Assembly (NCBI RefSeq): GCF_003207895.1
Contig: NZ_NKUB01000001.1
Span: forward strand, 310,001 to 374,000
Source: Komagataeibacter swingsii
GTDB lineage: Bacteria; Pseudomonadota; Alphaproteobacteria; Acetobacterales; Acetobacteraceae
DNA length: 64,000 nt
Direction: 5' to 3'
The notes beneath the pieces were generated by a model, which worked only from the letters and a program-made list of their open reading frames with translations, did not search any database and was not told where the DNA came from. Positions 1 to 9,057 of the stretch are shown here, in pieces. A program made the position numbers and the translations under genes. Each line of letters opens with the position of its first letter. Within the stretch, counting starts at the first letter, position 1.

Positions 1-669
1 GCCATTGCCGACATGGCGCATGCGGCGGGGGCGAAGGTGCTGTTCGATGGCAGCCAGCTTGCCGTCCATCGCCGCGTGGACGTGCGCGCGCTGGATGCGG
101 ATTTCTATGTGGTGACCGGGCACAAGCTGTATGGCCCGACCGGCATTGGCGTGCTGTGGGCGCGACGCGAGATCCTGGAGGCCATGCCGCCTTTCCTTGG
201 CGGTGGCGACATGATTTCCACCGTGTCGTTCGAACGGTCGACATGGGCCAGTGTCCCGCATAAATTCGAGGCCGGCACCCCCGCCATCATCGAGACCATT
301 GGGCTGGGCGCCGCCCTTGCCTATATCGAATCCATAGGCTTTGACGCGATCGGCGCGCATGAGGAAGCCCTGACCGCCCATGCGCTGAAGGCGCTGGGCA
401 ATGTCAGCGGGCTGAAGGTGATCGGGACCGCGCCGGATCGGGGCGGGGTGATTTCGTTCACCATGGATGATGTCCACCCGCATGACATCGCCACCCTGCT
501 GGACCGCAACGGCATCGCGGTGCGGGCAGGGCATCACTGCGCCGAGCCGCTCATGCGCCGGCTTGGGGTCTCGGCTACCGCGCGGGCCAGCTTCGGCATA
601 TACACCACGCCGGAGGAAATCGACTTCCTGGCCGCCACGCTGGAACAGATACGCGGCTTTTTTGTCTGA
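1..669 (+). CDS. sufS: Cysteine desulfurase SufS, C-terminal part (cut by window start)
   Basis: This is the 3' part of a PLP-dependent group II cysteine desulfurase, which takes sulfur from L-cysteine for Fe-S cluster assembly. The reading frame is open from base 1, so the true start lies upstream; the first ATG at 13 is internal. The visible 222 residues include the PLP-binding lysine in the motif VTGHKLYG (Lys codon at 124-126) and the persulfide cysteine in RAGHHCAEPLM (Cys codon at 538-540). The HHCA context is typical of SufS rather than IscS. It is followed 13 nt later by the sufU-like gene, consistent with one suf operon whose sufBCD genes would lie to the left of the window. Confidence 0.95.
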   Translation, partial: AIADMAHAAGAKVLFDGSQLAVHRRVDVRALDADFYVVTGHKLYGPTGIGVLWARREILEAMPPFLGGGDMISTVSFERSTWASVPHKFEAGTPAIIETIGLGAALAYIESIGFDAIGAHEEALTAHALKALGNVSGLKVIGTAPDRGGVISFTMDDVHPHDIATLLDRNGIAVRAGHHCAEPLMRRLGVSATARASFGIYTTPEEIDFLAATLEQIRGFFV

Positions 670-682
670 TGGCGTGACAGTC

Positions 683-1111
683 ATGGCGCAGGATGATCTG
701 TATCGCACCGTGGTGCTGGAACGGGCCAGGGCACCACGTTATTCTGGCCCGCTGGCAGGCGCGCAGATGCGGGGGGAAGGGTCGAACCCCCTGTGTGGTG
801 ACCGGGTGCGGTTGCAGGCCAGTGTGGATGCGCAGGGCCGGGTTGCGGCATTGCGGCATGAAACGCGGGGCTGCGCAATTTGCGCGGCGTCTGCGGACCT
901 CATGGCGGAACGGGTGACCGGGCAGGATCGCGCCCGGATCAGCCAGTTGCATGCGGACCTTGCGACGGCTGTTGAAACAGGTATGGCCCCCGAGGGCCTG
1001 GATGAACTTTCGGCTTTTGCGCCCTTGCACCGGCATCGTTCGCGTATCCGCTGTGCGATGCTGCCATGGTCGGCGCTGGTCGAAATGCTCAATGATGACA
1101 AAGACAGGTGA
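683..1111 (+). CDS. sufU: Iron-sulfur cluster assembly scaffold, SufU/NifU-like
   Basis: A 142-aa SufU-type protein, the sulfur acceptor/scaffold partner of SufS. The family's three conserved cysteine sites are visible: SNPLCGDRV near residue 38, RGCAICAAS near residue 65, and RIRCAMLPW near residue 125. The open frame extends upstream inside sufS; I chose ATG 683 because homology begins at MAQDDLYR and it directly follows the sufS stop. GTG 674 is an in-frame alternative. It is the second gene of the visible suf operon, with 7 nt to the next gene. Confidence 0.9.
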   Translation: MAQDDLYRTVVLERARAPRYSGPLAGAQMRGEGSNPLCGDRVRLQASVDAQGRVAALRHETRGCAICAASADLMAERVTGQDRARISQLHADLATAVETGMAPEGLDELSAFAPLHRHRSRIRCAMLPWSALVEMLNDDKDR

Positions 1112-1118
1112 AAGTCCC

Positions 1119-1583
1119 ATGGACGAGAAAAATCAGGTAGCGCCTGCCATCGGCATGGCAGAGGGAGCCGGGCATTTCTCCCTTGAGGGCAAAGACACGA
1201 CGCCCGATCCCAAGGCCGAACCCGTATCAACGTGGACGCCGGATGGGGAAAAACCGGCTGAAGCCGCGGCCAGCGCCAGCATGCCGGATGAAGACACGGT
1301 CATTGCCGCGATCGCCACCGTGTATGACCCGGAAATCCCGGTCAATATCTATGAACTTGGCCTGATTTACGCCATCGACCTGCATGAGGATGGGTCGGTC
1401 AAGGTCGAGATGACCCTGACCGCCCCCAATTGCCCCAGCGCCCAGGAACTGCCGGTGCAGGTCAAGGAAGCGGTGGAAAAGATCGATACGGTCACCACCG
1501 CCACGGTGGAAATCGTGTGGGAGCCGCCATGGGACATGTCGCGCATGAGCGAAGATGCGCGCCTTGCCCTGAACATGTTCTGA
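1119..1583 (+). CDS. SUF system Fe-S assembly protein, SufT/DUF59 (MIP18) family
   Basis: A 154-aa protein whose C-terminal ~100 residues form a DUF59/MIP18 domain, recognised by the stretches VYDPEIPVNIYELGLIYAI and LTAPNCPSAQELP, the latter with the family's conserved cysteine. The N-terminal ~50 residues are low-complexity and poorly conserved. DUF59 proteins act in Fe-S protein maturation, and the position between SufU and a SufA-type carrier supports the same role here. The start at ATG 1119 lies 8 nt after the sufU stop; the longer open frame upstream overlaps sufU and is not credible. Confidence 0.88.
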   Translation: MDEKNQVAPAIGMAEGAGHFSLEGKDTTPDPKAEPVSTWTPDGEKPAEAAASASMPDEDTVIAAIATVYDPEIPVNIYELGLIYAIDLHEDGSVKVEMTLTAPNCPSAQELPVQVKEAVEKIDTVTTATVEIVWEPPWDMSRMSEDARLALNMF

Positions 1584-1604
1584 ACCCAGCAAGGGGAACG
1601 TGCC

Positions 1605-1994
1605 ATGACTGAACATAACGCCACGACCACCACCACCACCACCACTGCCGCCCCGCGCCGGGCGCTGCCGCCGCTCATGACCCTGACGGACCGGGCGGCG
1701 CAGCGGCTGGAAAAGCTGTACCAGACCAACCATGCCGGGCACATGCTGCGCATTGCCGTCTCGACCAAGGGCTGTTCGGGCCACGCCTATGACATGAGCT
1801 TTGTCGAACAGGCCGGCCCGGGTGACGAAGTGGTGGTGGACAAGGGGGTGACCCTGCTGGTGGACCGCAAGGCGACGTTGTTCCTGATCGGGTCGGTGAT
1901 GGATTACGAGGTCAAGCAGCTTGAATCCGGCTTCACCTTCAGCAACCCCAATGAAAAGGGGCGCTGTGGCTGCGGGGAAAGCTTCCACGTCTGA
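1605..1994 (+). CDS. sufA: A-type Fe-S carrier (SufA/IscA/ErpA, HesB family)
   Basis: A 129-aa HesB-family A-type carrier that transfers Fe-S clusters to apo-targets. The three family cysteines are present: one in TKGCSGHAY and two in GRCGCGESF close to the C-terminus. An atypical N-terminal extension contains a run of eight threonines encoded by an ACC triplet repeat (about 1622-1647). ATG 1605 is preceded by AAGGGGAA, a good ribosome-binding site. It is the last gene of the visible suf operon and runs convergent to the methyltransferase gene, with a hairpin repeat between them. Whether it corresponds to SufA or ErpA cannot be told from sequence alone. Confidence 0.9.
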   Translation: MTEHNATTTTTTTTAAPRRALPPLMTLTDRAAQRLEKLYQTNHAGHMLRIAVSTKGCSGHAYDMSFVEQAGPGDEVVVDKGVTLLVDRKATLFLIGSVMDYEVKQLESGFTFSNPNEKGRCGCGESFHV

Positions 1995-1999
1995 TACAA

Positions 2000-2051
2000 G
2001 GCAGCGGTCTTTCGAAGCTTTTTGAAAAAAGCTTCATCAAAAACCGTTGCC
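2000..2051. repeat. Intergenic hairpin repeat, short copy A
   Basis: A hairpin of GAAGCTTTTT, a 2-nt loop and AAAAAGCTTC (2014-2035) lies inside an outer inverted repeat GGCAGCGGT (2000-2008) / ACCGTTGCC (2043-2051). The core matches the GAAGC arm of five other intergenic elements in this window (30541, 34190, 47321, 55575, 63451), but the second GCCGCC arm is absent. It sits between the convergent sufA and methyltransferase genes, where it could terminate both strands. Confidence 0.8.
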
Positions 2052-2054
2052 GTC

Positions 2055-3329
2055 TTACCGCCGGTTGCGGCGGCCTGCCCCCGGCAGGGTCAGCACGCAG
2101 ACGGATTCGACTTCCGCCGACCACAGGAACTGGTCAATAACCGTCACGCTATCCAGCCTGTAGCCTGCATGGCGCAGGGGCGTCAGGTCACGTTGCAGGG
2201 CTGCGGGATTGCAACTGACATAGATGACGCAGGCCGGCCTGCCCGCCACGATCTGGGCGATCTGCGCGCCGGCCCCGGCATGGGGCGGGTCCAGCACGAC
2301 CGCCGCCGCCTTGGCCAGATCGGTGGCCATGACCGGCTGGCGGTTCAGGTCACGCAGCGCGGGCAGGACGCGCGTGCCGCCACTGGCCTGTTTCAGGCAG
2401 GCAAGGGCGGCGCGATCACCTTCATAGGCATGTACCTTGGCCAGTCCAGCCAGTGCGAAGGACAGCGTGCCACAGCCCGCGTATAATTCGATAATCCCCG
2501 CTTTCAGCCCCTTGCGCGGCAGCCCCGCCACGACGGCGGCCTTGATAAAGGCTTCCCCCGCCCGCACGGGTTGCAGGAAGGCGCCCGGAGGCGGCGCCAC
2601 GCGCACGTCATCAAAATGATGGAAGACCGGCCCGGTCAGGGCCAGTGTCTCCGGCGGGCGGCCCTGCAGTGATATGCGCGGGACGCCATGCGCCTTGCCA
2701 AACTGCGCCAGGATACGCCGGTCATTGGCGTCTGGCGTGCCATCCATCGTAATCAGCAGGTCGGGACCACTATCCAGCAGGTTGATCTGGATATCACCAC
2801 CCGCATGCACGGCCGGCAGCGAACGCAGCATGGCGCGCAGCGGGGGCAGCAGGGCGAAAAGCGTCGGGTCGAGCAGCATGCATTCGCTCATGTCCACCAC
2901 ATCGCCACGACGGCGGTGCAGGCCCAGCACGATCTCTTTCCCGACGCGGCGGAAGGCCAGGTCAACCCGGCACCTGCCATGCGGGCCGACCTGATGGGCC
3001 TGTGGCGTGGGAATGGCGTCAAACCCCACATGTCGCAGGGCCTCGACCACGCGCCCCGTTTTCCAGTCCAGCAGGGCCGGTAGCGCCATGTCCTGGATGC
3101 GGCAGCCGCCACAGGCGCCGAACAGATGGCACGGGGCGGGCACGCGATCGGCCCCCGGCGTCACCACGCGGGCAAGCGTGCCGTGCGTACCGTCATGCGC
3201 CGCCAGCAGGATTTCATCACCCGGTACCGTGCCGGGCACGAATATCCGCCCCTGCGGGGTCTGGGCCACGCCATCCCCGTCATTGCCGAGTGCGATGACC
3301 CGGACGGCCTGCGCCACTGCGTTTTCCAT
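2055..3329 (-). CDS. RNA m5U methyltransferase, TrmA/RlmD (RumA) family
   Basis: A 424-aa SAM-dependent uracil-5 RNA methyltransferase. An N-terminal TRAM-like region (residues 1-60) is followed by cysteines at 67, 73, 76 and 150 that match the [4Fe-4S] site of the RumA/RlmD group. The C-terminal Rossmann domain holds VVLDPPHAGAG and the catalytic cysteine in VSCNP (Cys373), with a conserved Glu in SAEVESV. The iron-sulfur cysteines favour 23S rRNA methylation over tRNA U54, but the exact target is inferred. It lies on the opposite strand to sufA, and the DEAD-box gene is just upstream on the same strand (29-nt gap). Confidence 0.9.
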   Translation of the reverse strand: MENAVAQAVRVIALGNDGDGVAQTPQGRIFVPGTVPGDEILLAAHDGTHGTLARVVTPGADRVPAPCHLFGACGGCRIQDMALPALLDWKTGRVVEALRHVGFDAIPTPQAHQVGPHGRCRVDLAFRRVGKEIVLGLHRRRGDVVDMSECMLLDPTLFALLPPLRAMLRSLPAVHAGGDIQINLLDSGPDLLITMDGTPDANDRRILAQFGKAHGVPRISLQGRPPETLALTGPVFHHFDDVRVAPPPGAFLQPVRAGEAFIKAAVVAGLPRKGLKAGIIELYAGCGTLSFALAGLAKVHAYEGDRAALACLKQASGGTRVLPALRDLNRQPVMATDLAKAAAVVLDPPHAGAGAQIAQIVAGRPACVIYVSCNPAALQRDLTPLRHAGYRLDSVTVIDQFLWSAEVESVCVLTLPGAGRRNRR

Positions 3330-3358
3330 TCCCTGTCGCCGCCCGAAGGGCAGAGGCC

Positions 3359-4939
3359 CTATTCGTTCGCCGGGATGACGGATTTTTCCCGGCGCGGCAG
3401 TTGCATGAAGGCCGGGACGTCACTGCCAAAGCCGGTCACCGGCTGATCCGGCGCGGCAGGCAGCAACCCGGAGTCGCGACGCGGGGATGGCGCTGCGGAA
3501 GGGCCGCCCGCCGTGCCGCCCTGCGCCCTGCGCGGCTTGCGCGGGGCAGGAGTCGCGTCTTCGGCGGCCACTGCCGGGGCGGCGGGCGCTTCCTGCTGCG
3601 GGGCTGGCGTTGCCGCACTGCCCTTGCGGGCGGGCTTGCGGCGGCCATTGCCACGGGGTTCGTCCGACCATTCCAGCGTTTCGACGCCGGGGATTTCGAT
3701 TCTGGGAATGGGCTTGCCTGTCAGTTTCTCGATGGCCTGGACCAGCGCCTCTTCATCCGGCGTGGCCAGCGTATAGGCGTGGCCGGTGCGGCCCGCGCGG
3801 CCGGTACGGCCGATTCGGTGGACGTAATCCTCGGCATGGAACGGCACGTCGAAATTGAACACATGCGACAGGCCGCCAATGTCGATCCCGCGCGCCGCGA
3901 TGTCGGAACAGACCAGGATCTTCAGTTCGCCGGTCTTGAACGCTTCAAGCGTCGAGAAACGCAGCGACTGCGCCAGGTCGCCATGCAGGGCGCCCGCCGA
4001 AAAACCATGCTTGATCAGGGATTTGCACAGCACGTCGACATCACGCTTGCGGTTGCAGAACACGATGGCGTTCTGCATGTCGGCCGCCCGCAGCAGCTTG
4101 CGCAGCGCGCGGCGCTTTTCCTTGGCGTCGACAATGGCCAGTCCGGTCACGATGGTTGACGCGACGGAGGAGGGGCGGCTGACCGTGATTTCCTTGGGGT
4201 TGTTCAGGAACATGTCCGCCAGCCTGCGGATTTCCGGCGCCATGGTGGCGGAGAAGAACAGCGTCTGGCGCAGCGGCGAGAGCATGTTCACGATCTTCTC
4301 GATATCGGGAATGAAGCCCATGTCCAGCATGCGGTCCGCTTCATCGATCACCAGCAGCCGGGTCTGGGTCAGCAGCAGGCCGCCGCGTTCGAACAGGTCG
4401 ATCAGCCGCCCCGGCGTCGCGATCAGCACGTCCACGCCACGGTTCAGCACTTCCTTCTGTTCGGCCATGCTTTCGCCGCCGATCAGCAGCGCATGGGTCA
4501 GCTTGAGGTGCTTGCCGTAATTGACGAAATTCTCCGCGACCTGCAGCGCGAGTTCGCGCGTGGGTTCAAGGATGAGCGAACGCGGCATCCGCGCCCGCGC
4601 CCGTGACCCGGACAGGATTTCCAGCATGGGCAGGGTGAAGGACGCGGTCTTGCCGGTCCCGGTCTGGGCCACGCCCAGAACGTCGCGCCCCATCAGCACA
4701 TACGGGATGGCCTGCGCCTGGATGGGGGTGGGATGACGGTATCCCATCTCATCAATCGCCTGCTGGATGGGTTCGGACAGGCCAAGTTCGGAAAACAGCG
4801 GCAATGCGTCCTGTTCCGCGGGGGCTTCCGGGGTGGGGATGTCAGTGGGGGCGACCCCGTCCGTGCTGGCGGCGGGGGCTGGGGCTGCCGCCTTCTTTGC
4901 GGAGCGGGCCGGGGCGGAGGACGTTTTTTTGGCGCTCAA
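3359..4939 (-). CDS. DEAD-box RNA helicase (RhlE-like) with long disordered tails
   Basis: An ATP-dependent RNA helicase with all core motifs: the F/Q region GYRHPTPIQAQAI, Walker [34 protein letters not shown] and HRIGRTGRAGR. The helicase core is followed by about 120 residues rich in Ala, Pro, Arg and Lys, likely an RNA-binding tail. The frame is open to an ATG at 5035, but the extra 32 residues look non-coding. I chose TTG 4939, which begins a lysine/alanine-rich N-terminus and has a GAGAG just upstream. This is one of two DEAD-box genes in the window (the other at 40637). Function is probably ribosome assembly or RNA turnover, by family. Confidence 0.88.
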   Translation of the reverse strand: MSAKKTSSAPARSAKKAAAPAPAASTDGVAPTDIPTPEAPAEQDALPLFSELGLSEPIQQAIDEMGYRHPTPIQAQAIPYVLMGRDVLGVAQTGTGKTASFTLPMLEILSGSRARARMPRSLILEPTRELALQVAENFVNYGKHLKLTHALLIGGESMAEQKEVLNRGVDVLIATPGRLIDLFERGGLLLTQTRLLVIDEADRMLDMGFIPDIEKIVNMLSPLRQTLFFSATMAPEIRRLADMFLNNPKEITVSRPSSVASTIVTGLAIVDAKEKRRALRKLLRAADMQNAIVFCNRKRDVDVLCKSLIKHGFSAGALHGDLAQSLRFSTLEAFKTGELKILVCSDIAARGIDIGGLSHVFNFDVPFHAEDYVHRIGRTGRAGRTGHAYTLATPDEEALVQAIEKLTGKPIPRIEIPGVETLEWSDEPRGNGRRKPARKGSAATPAPQQEAPAAPAVAAEDATPAPRKPRRAQGGTAGGPSAAPSPRRDSGLLPAAPDQPVTGFGSDVPAFMQLPRREKSVIPANE

Positions 4940-5150
4940 ATTACTCTCGAACGTATCAGCAGATGAATATGGCCCCGTCCGATTGCCACCGTGTCGCGCT
5001 GTATCAGGCTGCCGTCCCTGATGTACCTGCAGCAATGCAGGGAAGGGGAGTGCGGCATGCCCGGGTCAGGTGCCCTGCCGTGCCACATTCCCTGTGCCTA
5101 CCCATATTTGCAACGGAAATCAAGGGGACGTGAGGATTGTCCCCGTAATT

Positions 5151-5603
5151 TCAGAACGGATGGGCCAGGCAGCCACAGATGATGGTCAGCACGCCGATGC
5201 CGGTGTTGAGCATGACCAGCGAGCGGATCGAGTCGAACGTGCCCTGCTGCGGGCGCAGCGCGCGGCGCGCCTTCTGGTAGGGACCGAAATAGATGCGTGC
5301 GAAAATGCCGGCCATGACCAGCCCGAACAACTGCATGAGGTTGATCGGCCATGGCACCACCGCAAACCCGCCATCGTGATAAATCAGGAGCCAGCCCGTA
5401 ATCAGCACCATCGGCATGGTATGCCATACGATACGGAAGAAACGGTTGAGCGTCTGCAGGTGGACGGAGGCGCGCTGCGTTCCATCCAGCAGGCTGAGGC
5501 TGGGCTTGAGCACGAAGGCCGCATAGATCATGCCGCCAACCCAGGCCGCCATGCCGGTTATGTGGAGTGCGAGCACAAGGCTCCAGACTATGGGATAGGA
5601 CAT
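5151..5603 (-). CDS. Small integral membrane protein, CopD-like family
   Basis: A 150-aa protein with about four hydrophobic segments and the motif HITGMAAWVGGMIY near the N-terminus, plus a second histidine in RIVWHTMP. Histidines in membrane helices with a WVGG motif are typical of the CopD-like/DUF2269 group, so it may bind heme or copper. An ideal AAGGAGG lies 6 nt upstream of ATG 5603. The much longer open frame extending to 6404 is antisense to the neighbouring NAD(P)HX repair gene and is rejected. It is divergent from that gene. The precise function is not known. Confidence 0.75.
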   Translation of the reverse strand: MSYPIVWSLVLALHITGMAAWVGGMIYAAFVLKPSLSLLDGTQRASVHLQTLNRFFRIVWHTMPMVLITGWLLIYHDGGFAVVPWPINLMQLFGLVMAGIFARIYFGPYQKARRALRPQQGTFDSIRSLVMLNTGIGVLTIICGCLAHPF

Positions 5604-5741
5604 GACGCCTCCTTGCGGGGGTGGATGGGTAAGAACAATCCGTGCCACGCGGGGCAGGATACGGAATGCTTGTTTCCCCATTCCTGTATCATGCGCAAGA
5701 CCGGTCACGCAGCCAAAGTTGCCGAAAGGGGGAAGGACATC

Positions 5742-7202
5742 ATGACCATGGATGAAACCGCACATGTGGCCGCGCGCCACCTGCTGCTGCCCACGCCTGA
5801 TGAAATGGGGCGGATCGACGCCGCGGCCGCCCGCCACGTGCCGGTGGCCGTGCTGATGGAAAACGCGGGCCGGGCCGTCGCCCGCGCCATACGCCGGCAC
5901 ATGCGCCCGTGCCGCGTGCTGGTGCTGTGCGGTCCCGGCAATAATGGTGGTGACGGATACGTGACCGCGCGCAGGCTGGCGCAGGAAGGCTGGCCGGTAT
6001 CGGTCGCGGCCCTTGCCCCCCCACATCCCGGTGGGGATGCCGCCGCGGCCGCCGCACTGTGGCGCGGGCCGGTCGTGGCGTTCACGCCTGAAAACGCCGC
6101 CCGCTTCGACCTGGTGGTCGATGCGGTGTTCGGCGCGGGGCTGAGCCGGGACATCGGCCCGGACGTGGCGGCGGTGCTGGAGGCCGCCCCCCGGCTGGTC
6201 GCCATCGACATGCCGACGGGCGTGGACGGGGCGACGGGTGCCGTCCGGGGATACGCGCCGCAGGTGGAGATGACGGTCACGTTCTGCCGCCTCAAGCCCG
6301 GGCACCTGCTGCTGCCGGGGCACACGCTGTGTGGCCGGACCGTGCTGGCGGATATCGGCATCGGGGAGGACGCCGTTGCATCGGTGCCGATTCGCACATG
6401 GCATAACGCGCCGGGCTTGTGGCGCACGCCCGCATGCGGGCCGACCAGCTATAAATACAGCCGTGGCGTTGTCAGTATATGTGGCGGGCGTGAAATGCCG
6501 GGCGCGGCGCGCCTGTCGGCGGCGGGCGCGCGGGGCGCGGGCGCGGGTCTTGTGCGGCTGGCGGCGGGCGATGGCGCGGATGTGTACCGCATGACCGCGC
6601 CGCCGGGGCTGATCGTCGATTCAGGCGCGCTGGCCGGGCTGCTGCAGGATTCGCGCCGCCATGTATGGGTCTGCGGGCCGGGCCTGTCGGTGGAGGAAGT
6701 GGCGGAAACCTTCCCGGCGCTGGTGTGCGCGGGCCGGGACGTGATTGCCGATGCCGGGGCGTTCACCATGGCGGCGGGACAGCCCGACCGGCTGAAGGGG
6801 GCCGCCATCATCACCCCGCATATCGGCGAGTTCTCGCGCGTGTTCGGCAGGCCGGGGCCGGACCGCGTCGCGGCGGCGCGGCAGGCGGCGGCGCGGACGG
6901 GGGCGGTGACCGTGATGAAGGGGCCGGACACCATCATCGCCAGCCCCGACGGGCGGGTGGCGATCAACAGCCACGCCACCCCCATGCTGGGTACGGCGGG
7001 GTCGGGCGATACGCTGACGGGAATCATCGCGGCCCTGCTGGCGGCGGGCATGCCACGCTGGGATGCGGCCTGCGCGGGGGTGTGGATGCATGGCGATGCG
7101 GCGCTGCATGCCGGGGAATGGCCGGTCGCCGAGGATTTTGACCGCCATCTTGGCGCGGCGCGGGCACGGGCGGAGCTTGAGGCAAAAAAAGTTTTAGGCT
7201 GA
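5742..7202 (+). CDS. nnr: Bifunctional NAD(P)H-hydrate epimerase / ADP-dependent dehydratase
   Basis: A 486-aa YjeF-type fusion that repairs hydrated NAD(P)H (NADHX and NADPHX). The N-terminal epimerase domain shows GPGNNGGDGYV at residues 64-74. The C-terminal ribokinase-like dehydratase domain has TPHIGEFSRVFG and the nucleotide-binding GTAGSGDTLTG near residue 417. ATG 5742 follows GGGGGAAGGA; the open frame extends far upstream to 5070 through the antisense CopD-like gene, which cannot be coding on both strands. The gene is followed by tRNA-Leu. Confidence 0.93.
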   Translation: MTMDETAHVAARHLLLPTPDEMGRIDAAAARHVPVAVLMENAGRAVARAIRRHMRPCRVLVLCGPGNNGGDGYVTARRLAQEGWPVSVAALAPPHPGGDAAAAAALWRGPVVAFTPENAARFDLVVDAVFGAGLSRDIGPDVAAVLEAAPRLVAIDMPTGVDGATGAVRGYAPQVEMTVTFCRLKPGHLLLPGHTLCGRTVLADIGIGEDAVASVPIRTWHNAPGLWRTPACGPTSYKYSRGVVSICGGREMPGAARLSAAGARGAGAGLVRLAAGDGADVYRMTAPPGLIVDSGALAGLLQDSRRHVWVCGPGLSVEEVAETFPALVCAGRDVIADAGAFTMAAGQPDRLKGAAIITPHIGEFSRVFGRPGPDRVAAARQAAARTGAVTVMKGPDTIIASPDGRVAINSHATPMLGTAGSGDTLTGIIAALLAAGMPRWDAACAGVWMHGDAALHAGEWPVAEDFDRHLGAARARAELEAKKVLG

Positions 7203-7282
7203 AAACGCCATTCGGGCCGCGTGGGATATTGCCCCGTGGCCAATGGTGCGCTAAAGCCCCGCGCTTACAGCCTGGGCACAGT

Positions 7283-7367
<85 letters not shown>

Positions 7368-7462
7368 AGATCCCGGCAAGTCGCGTTATGCGAGCAGACG
7401 TGGTGGCCAGACCGGCCTATTGCGTTCTTTGACACGTTCTGACCGAGAGGATGGCCTGGCAG

Positions 7463-8800
7463 ATGCAGGTTACTGAAACGCTTTCCGATGGCCTGAAACG
7501 CGGGTTTACCGTTACGGTGCCTGCTGCGGAAATCGAGAGCAAGCGCACCGCGCGCCTGAAAGAAGTTGGACAGTCCATGAAGCTGCCGGGCTTCCGCCCC
7601 GGAAAGGTGCCGATGAGCATCCTGCAGCAGCGTTTTGGTGAATCTGTCCAGGGCGAAGTCCTGGAACAGGTTGTAAGCGACGCAACCCGCACCCTGCTGG
7701 ATGAGCGCGGCCTGCGCCCGGCCATGCAGCCCAGGGTTGACCTGGTTTCCGGCAGCGAGCCGGGCAGCAAGGAAGACCTGAAGTTCACGGTCGAGTTCGA
7801 GGTCCTGCCCGAAATCACCATCCCCGACCTGTCCGGCCTGTCGCTCGTGCGGCTCAAGTCCGAAGTGAACGCCGAGACCGTGGACAAGGCCCTGACGGAA
7901 ATCGCCAGCCGCCAGCGCGAGTTCGAAAAGGTCGAGGAAGACCGCCCCGCCGCCAATGGCGACGTGGCCGTGGTTGACTTCGTGGGCAAGATCGATGGCA
8001 CGGCGTTCGAAGGCGGTTCCGCCGATGATGTCAGCGTCGAGCTGGGCGGCGCGGGCTTCATTCCCGGTTTCGCCGAGCAGATCGAGGGCATGAAGGTCGG
8101 TGACGAAAAGGTGATCACCGTGACCTTCCCCGCCGATTACGGCGCGGAGCACCTCGCGGGCAAGGAAGCCACCTTCGACATCAAGCTCAAGGAACTCAAG
8201 CGCCCGGTCGAGGCCAAGATCGATGACGAGCTGGCCAAGAAGCTCGGCTTCGACGGGCTGGAGCAGGTGCGTGAACTGATCTCCAAGCAGGTCGGCCAGG
8301 AATACGAGCAGCTGTCCCGCCTGCGCCTGAAGCGCGAACTGCTGGACAAGCTGGCGGAAAAGACCGATTTCGAAGCCCCTCCGGGCATGGTTGACGCCGA
8401 ATTCGCCCAGATCTGGAACCGCATCGAGGAAGACCGCAAGGCCGGTCGCCTGGATGAGGAAGACAAGGACAAGGACGAGGACACGCTGCGCGCCGACTAT
8501 CGCAAGATCGCCGAACGCCGCGTGAAGCTGGGCCTGCTGCTGGCTGAAATCGGCCGCGTGAACAACATCACCGTGACGCAGGAAGAAATCGTGCACGCGG
8601 TGCGCGCCGAAGCCGCGCGCTATCCCGGCCAGGAACAGGCCGTGTTCGAGTATTTCTCCAAGAACCCGCAGGCTGTTGACGGCCTGCGCGGGCCGATCTT
8701 CGAAAACAAGGTCATCGACTACATCGTCGAGCTTGCGAAGGTCGAGGACAAGGACGTGACGCCGGAAGAACTGGCTGAAATGCCGGAAGCTGACGTCTGA
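7463..8800 (+). CDS. tig: Trigger factor (ribosome-associated chaperone and PPIase)
   Basis: A 445-aa trigger factor that binds nascent chains at the ribosome exit. The N-terminal domain carries the ribosome-binding signature GFRPGKVP. It is followed by the FKBP-like domain (DVAVVDFVGKIDGTAFEGG) and the helical C-terminal chaperone domain. The family normally begins MQVTE, so I chose ATG 7463; ATG 7451 lies in frame four codons upstream, but GAGAGG directly abuts it, which would be too close for a Shine-Dalgarno. It heads the conserved tig-clpP-clpX-lon-hup block and is followed by a strong hairpin. Confidence 0.96.
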   Translation: MQVTETLSDGLKRGFTVTVPAAEIESKRTARLKEVGQSMKLPGFRPGKVPMSILQQRFGESVQGEVLEQVVSDATRTLLDERGLRPAMQPRVDLVSGSEPGSKEDLKFTVEFEVLPEITIPDLSGLSLVRLKSEVNAETVDKALTEIASRQREFEKVEEDRPAANGDVAVVDFVGKIDGTAFEGGSADDVSVELGGAGFIPGFAEQIEGMKVGDEKVITVTFPADYGAEHLAGKEATFDIKLKELKRPVEAKIDDELAKKLGFDGLEQVRELISKQVGQEYEQLSRLRLKRELLDKLAEKTDFEAPPGMVDAEFAQIWNRIEEDRKAGRLDEEDKDKDEDTLRADYRKIAERRVKLGLLLAEIGRVNNITVTQEEIVHAVRAEAARYPGQEQAVFEYFSKNPQAVDGLRGPIFENKVIDYIVELAKVEDKDVTPEELAEMPEADV

Positions 8801-8825
8801 TCCGCTTTCGCGACATAGGTGGCGC

Positions 8826-8861
8826 ATGCGGCGCGCGGAAGGGGACTTCCGTGCGCCGTAT
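8826..8861 (+). terminator. Hairpin terminator after tig
   Basis: A 16-bp stem (arms 8826-8841 and 8846-8861, two G-U pairs in RNA) with a 4-nt GGGA loop starts 25 nt after the tig stop codon. Only a short U-poor tail follows, so termination may be partial or Rho-assisted. Confidence 0.6.
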
Positions 8862-9057
8862 GTGTTTGCGGACAGATGAACACGCATGGTTTGTCACCCC
8901 CGTTCATGGCAAAATGACAGGGGTGGGGTGGTATCTGGCGTGTTTGTCTCTATTTTGTCATAAGTAACCGGGAAGGGTCCGGCTGCGCCCGCGTTGTCCG
9001 CGCATCTTTTGCCGGTAATCGTGCGCAGGACGGGGCCTTGCTTTTCAGGACGGGAAT

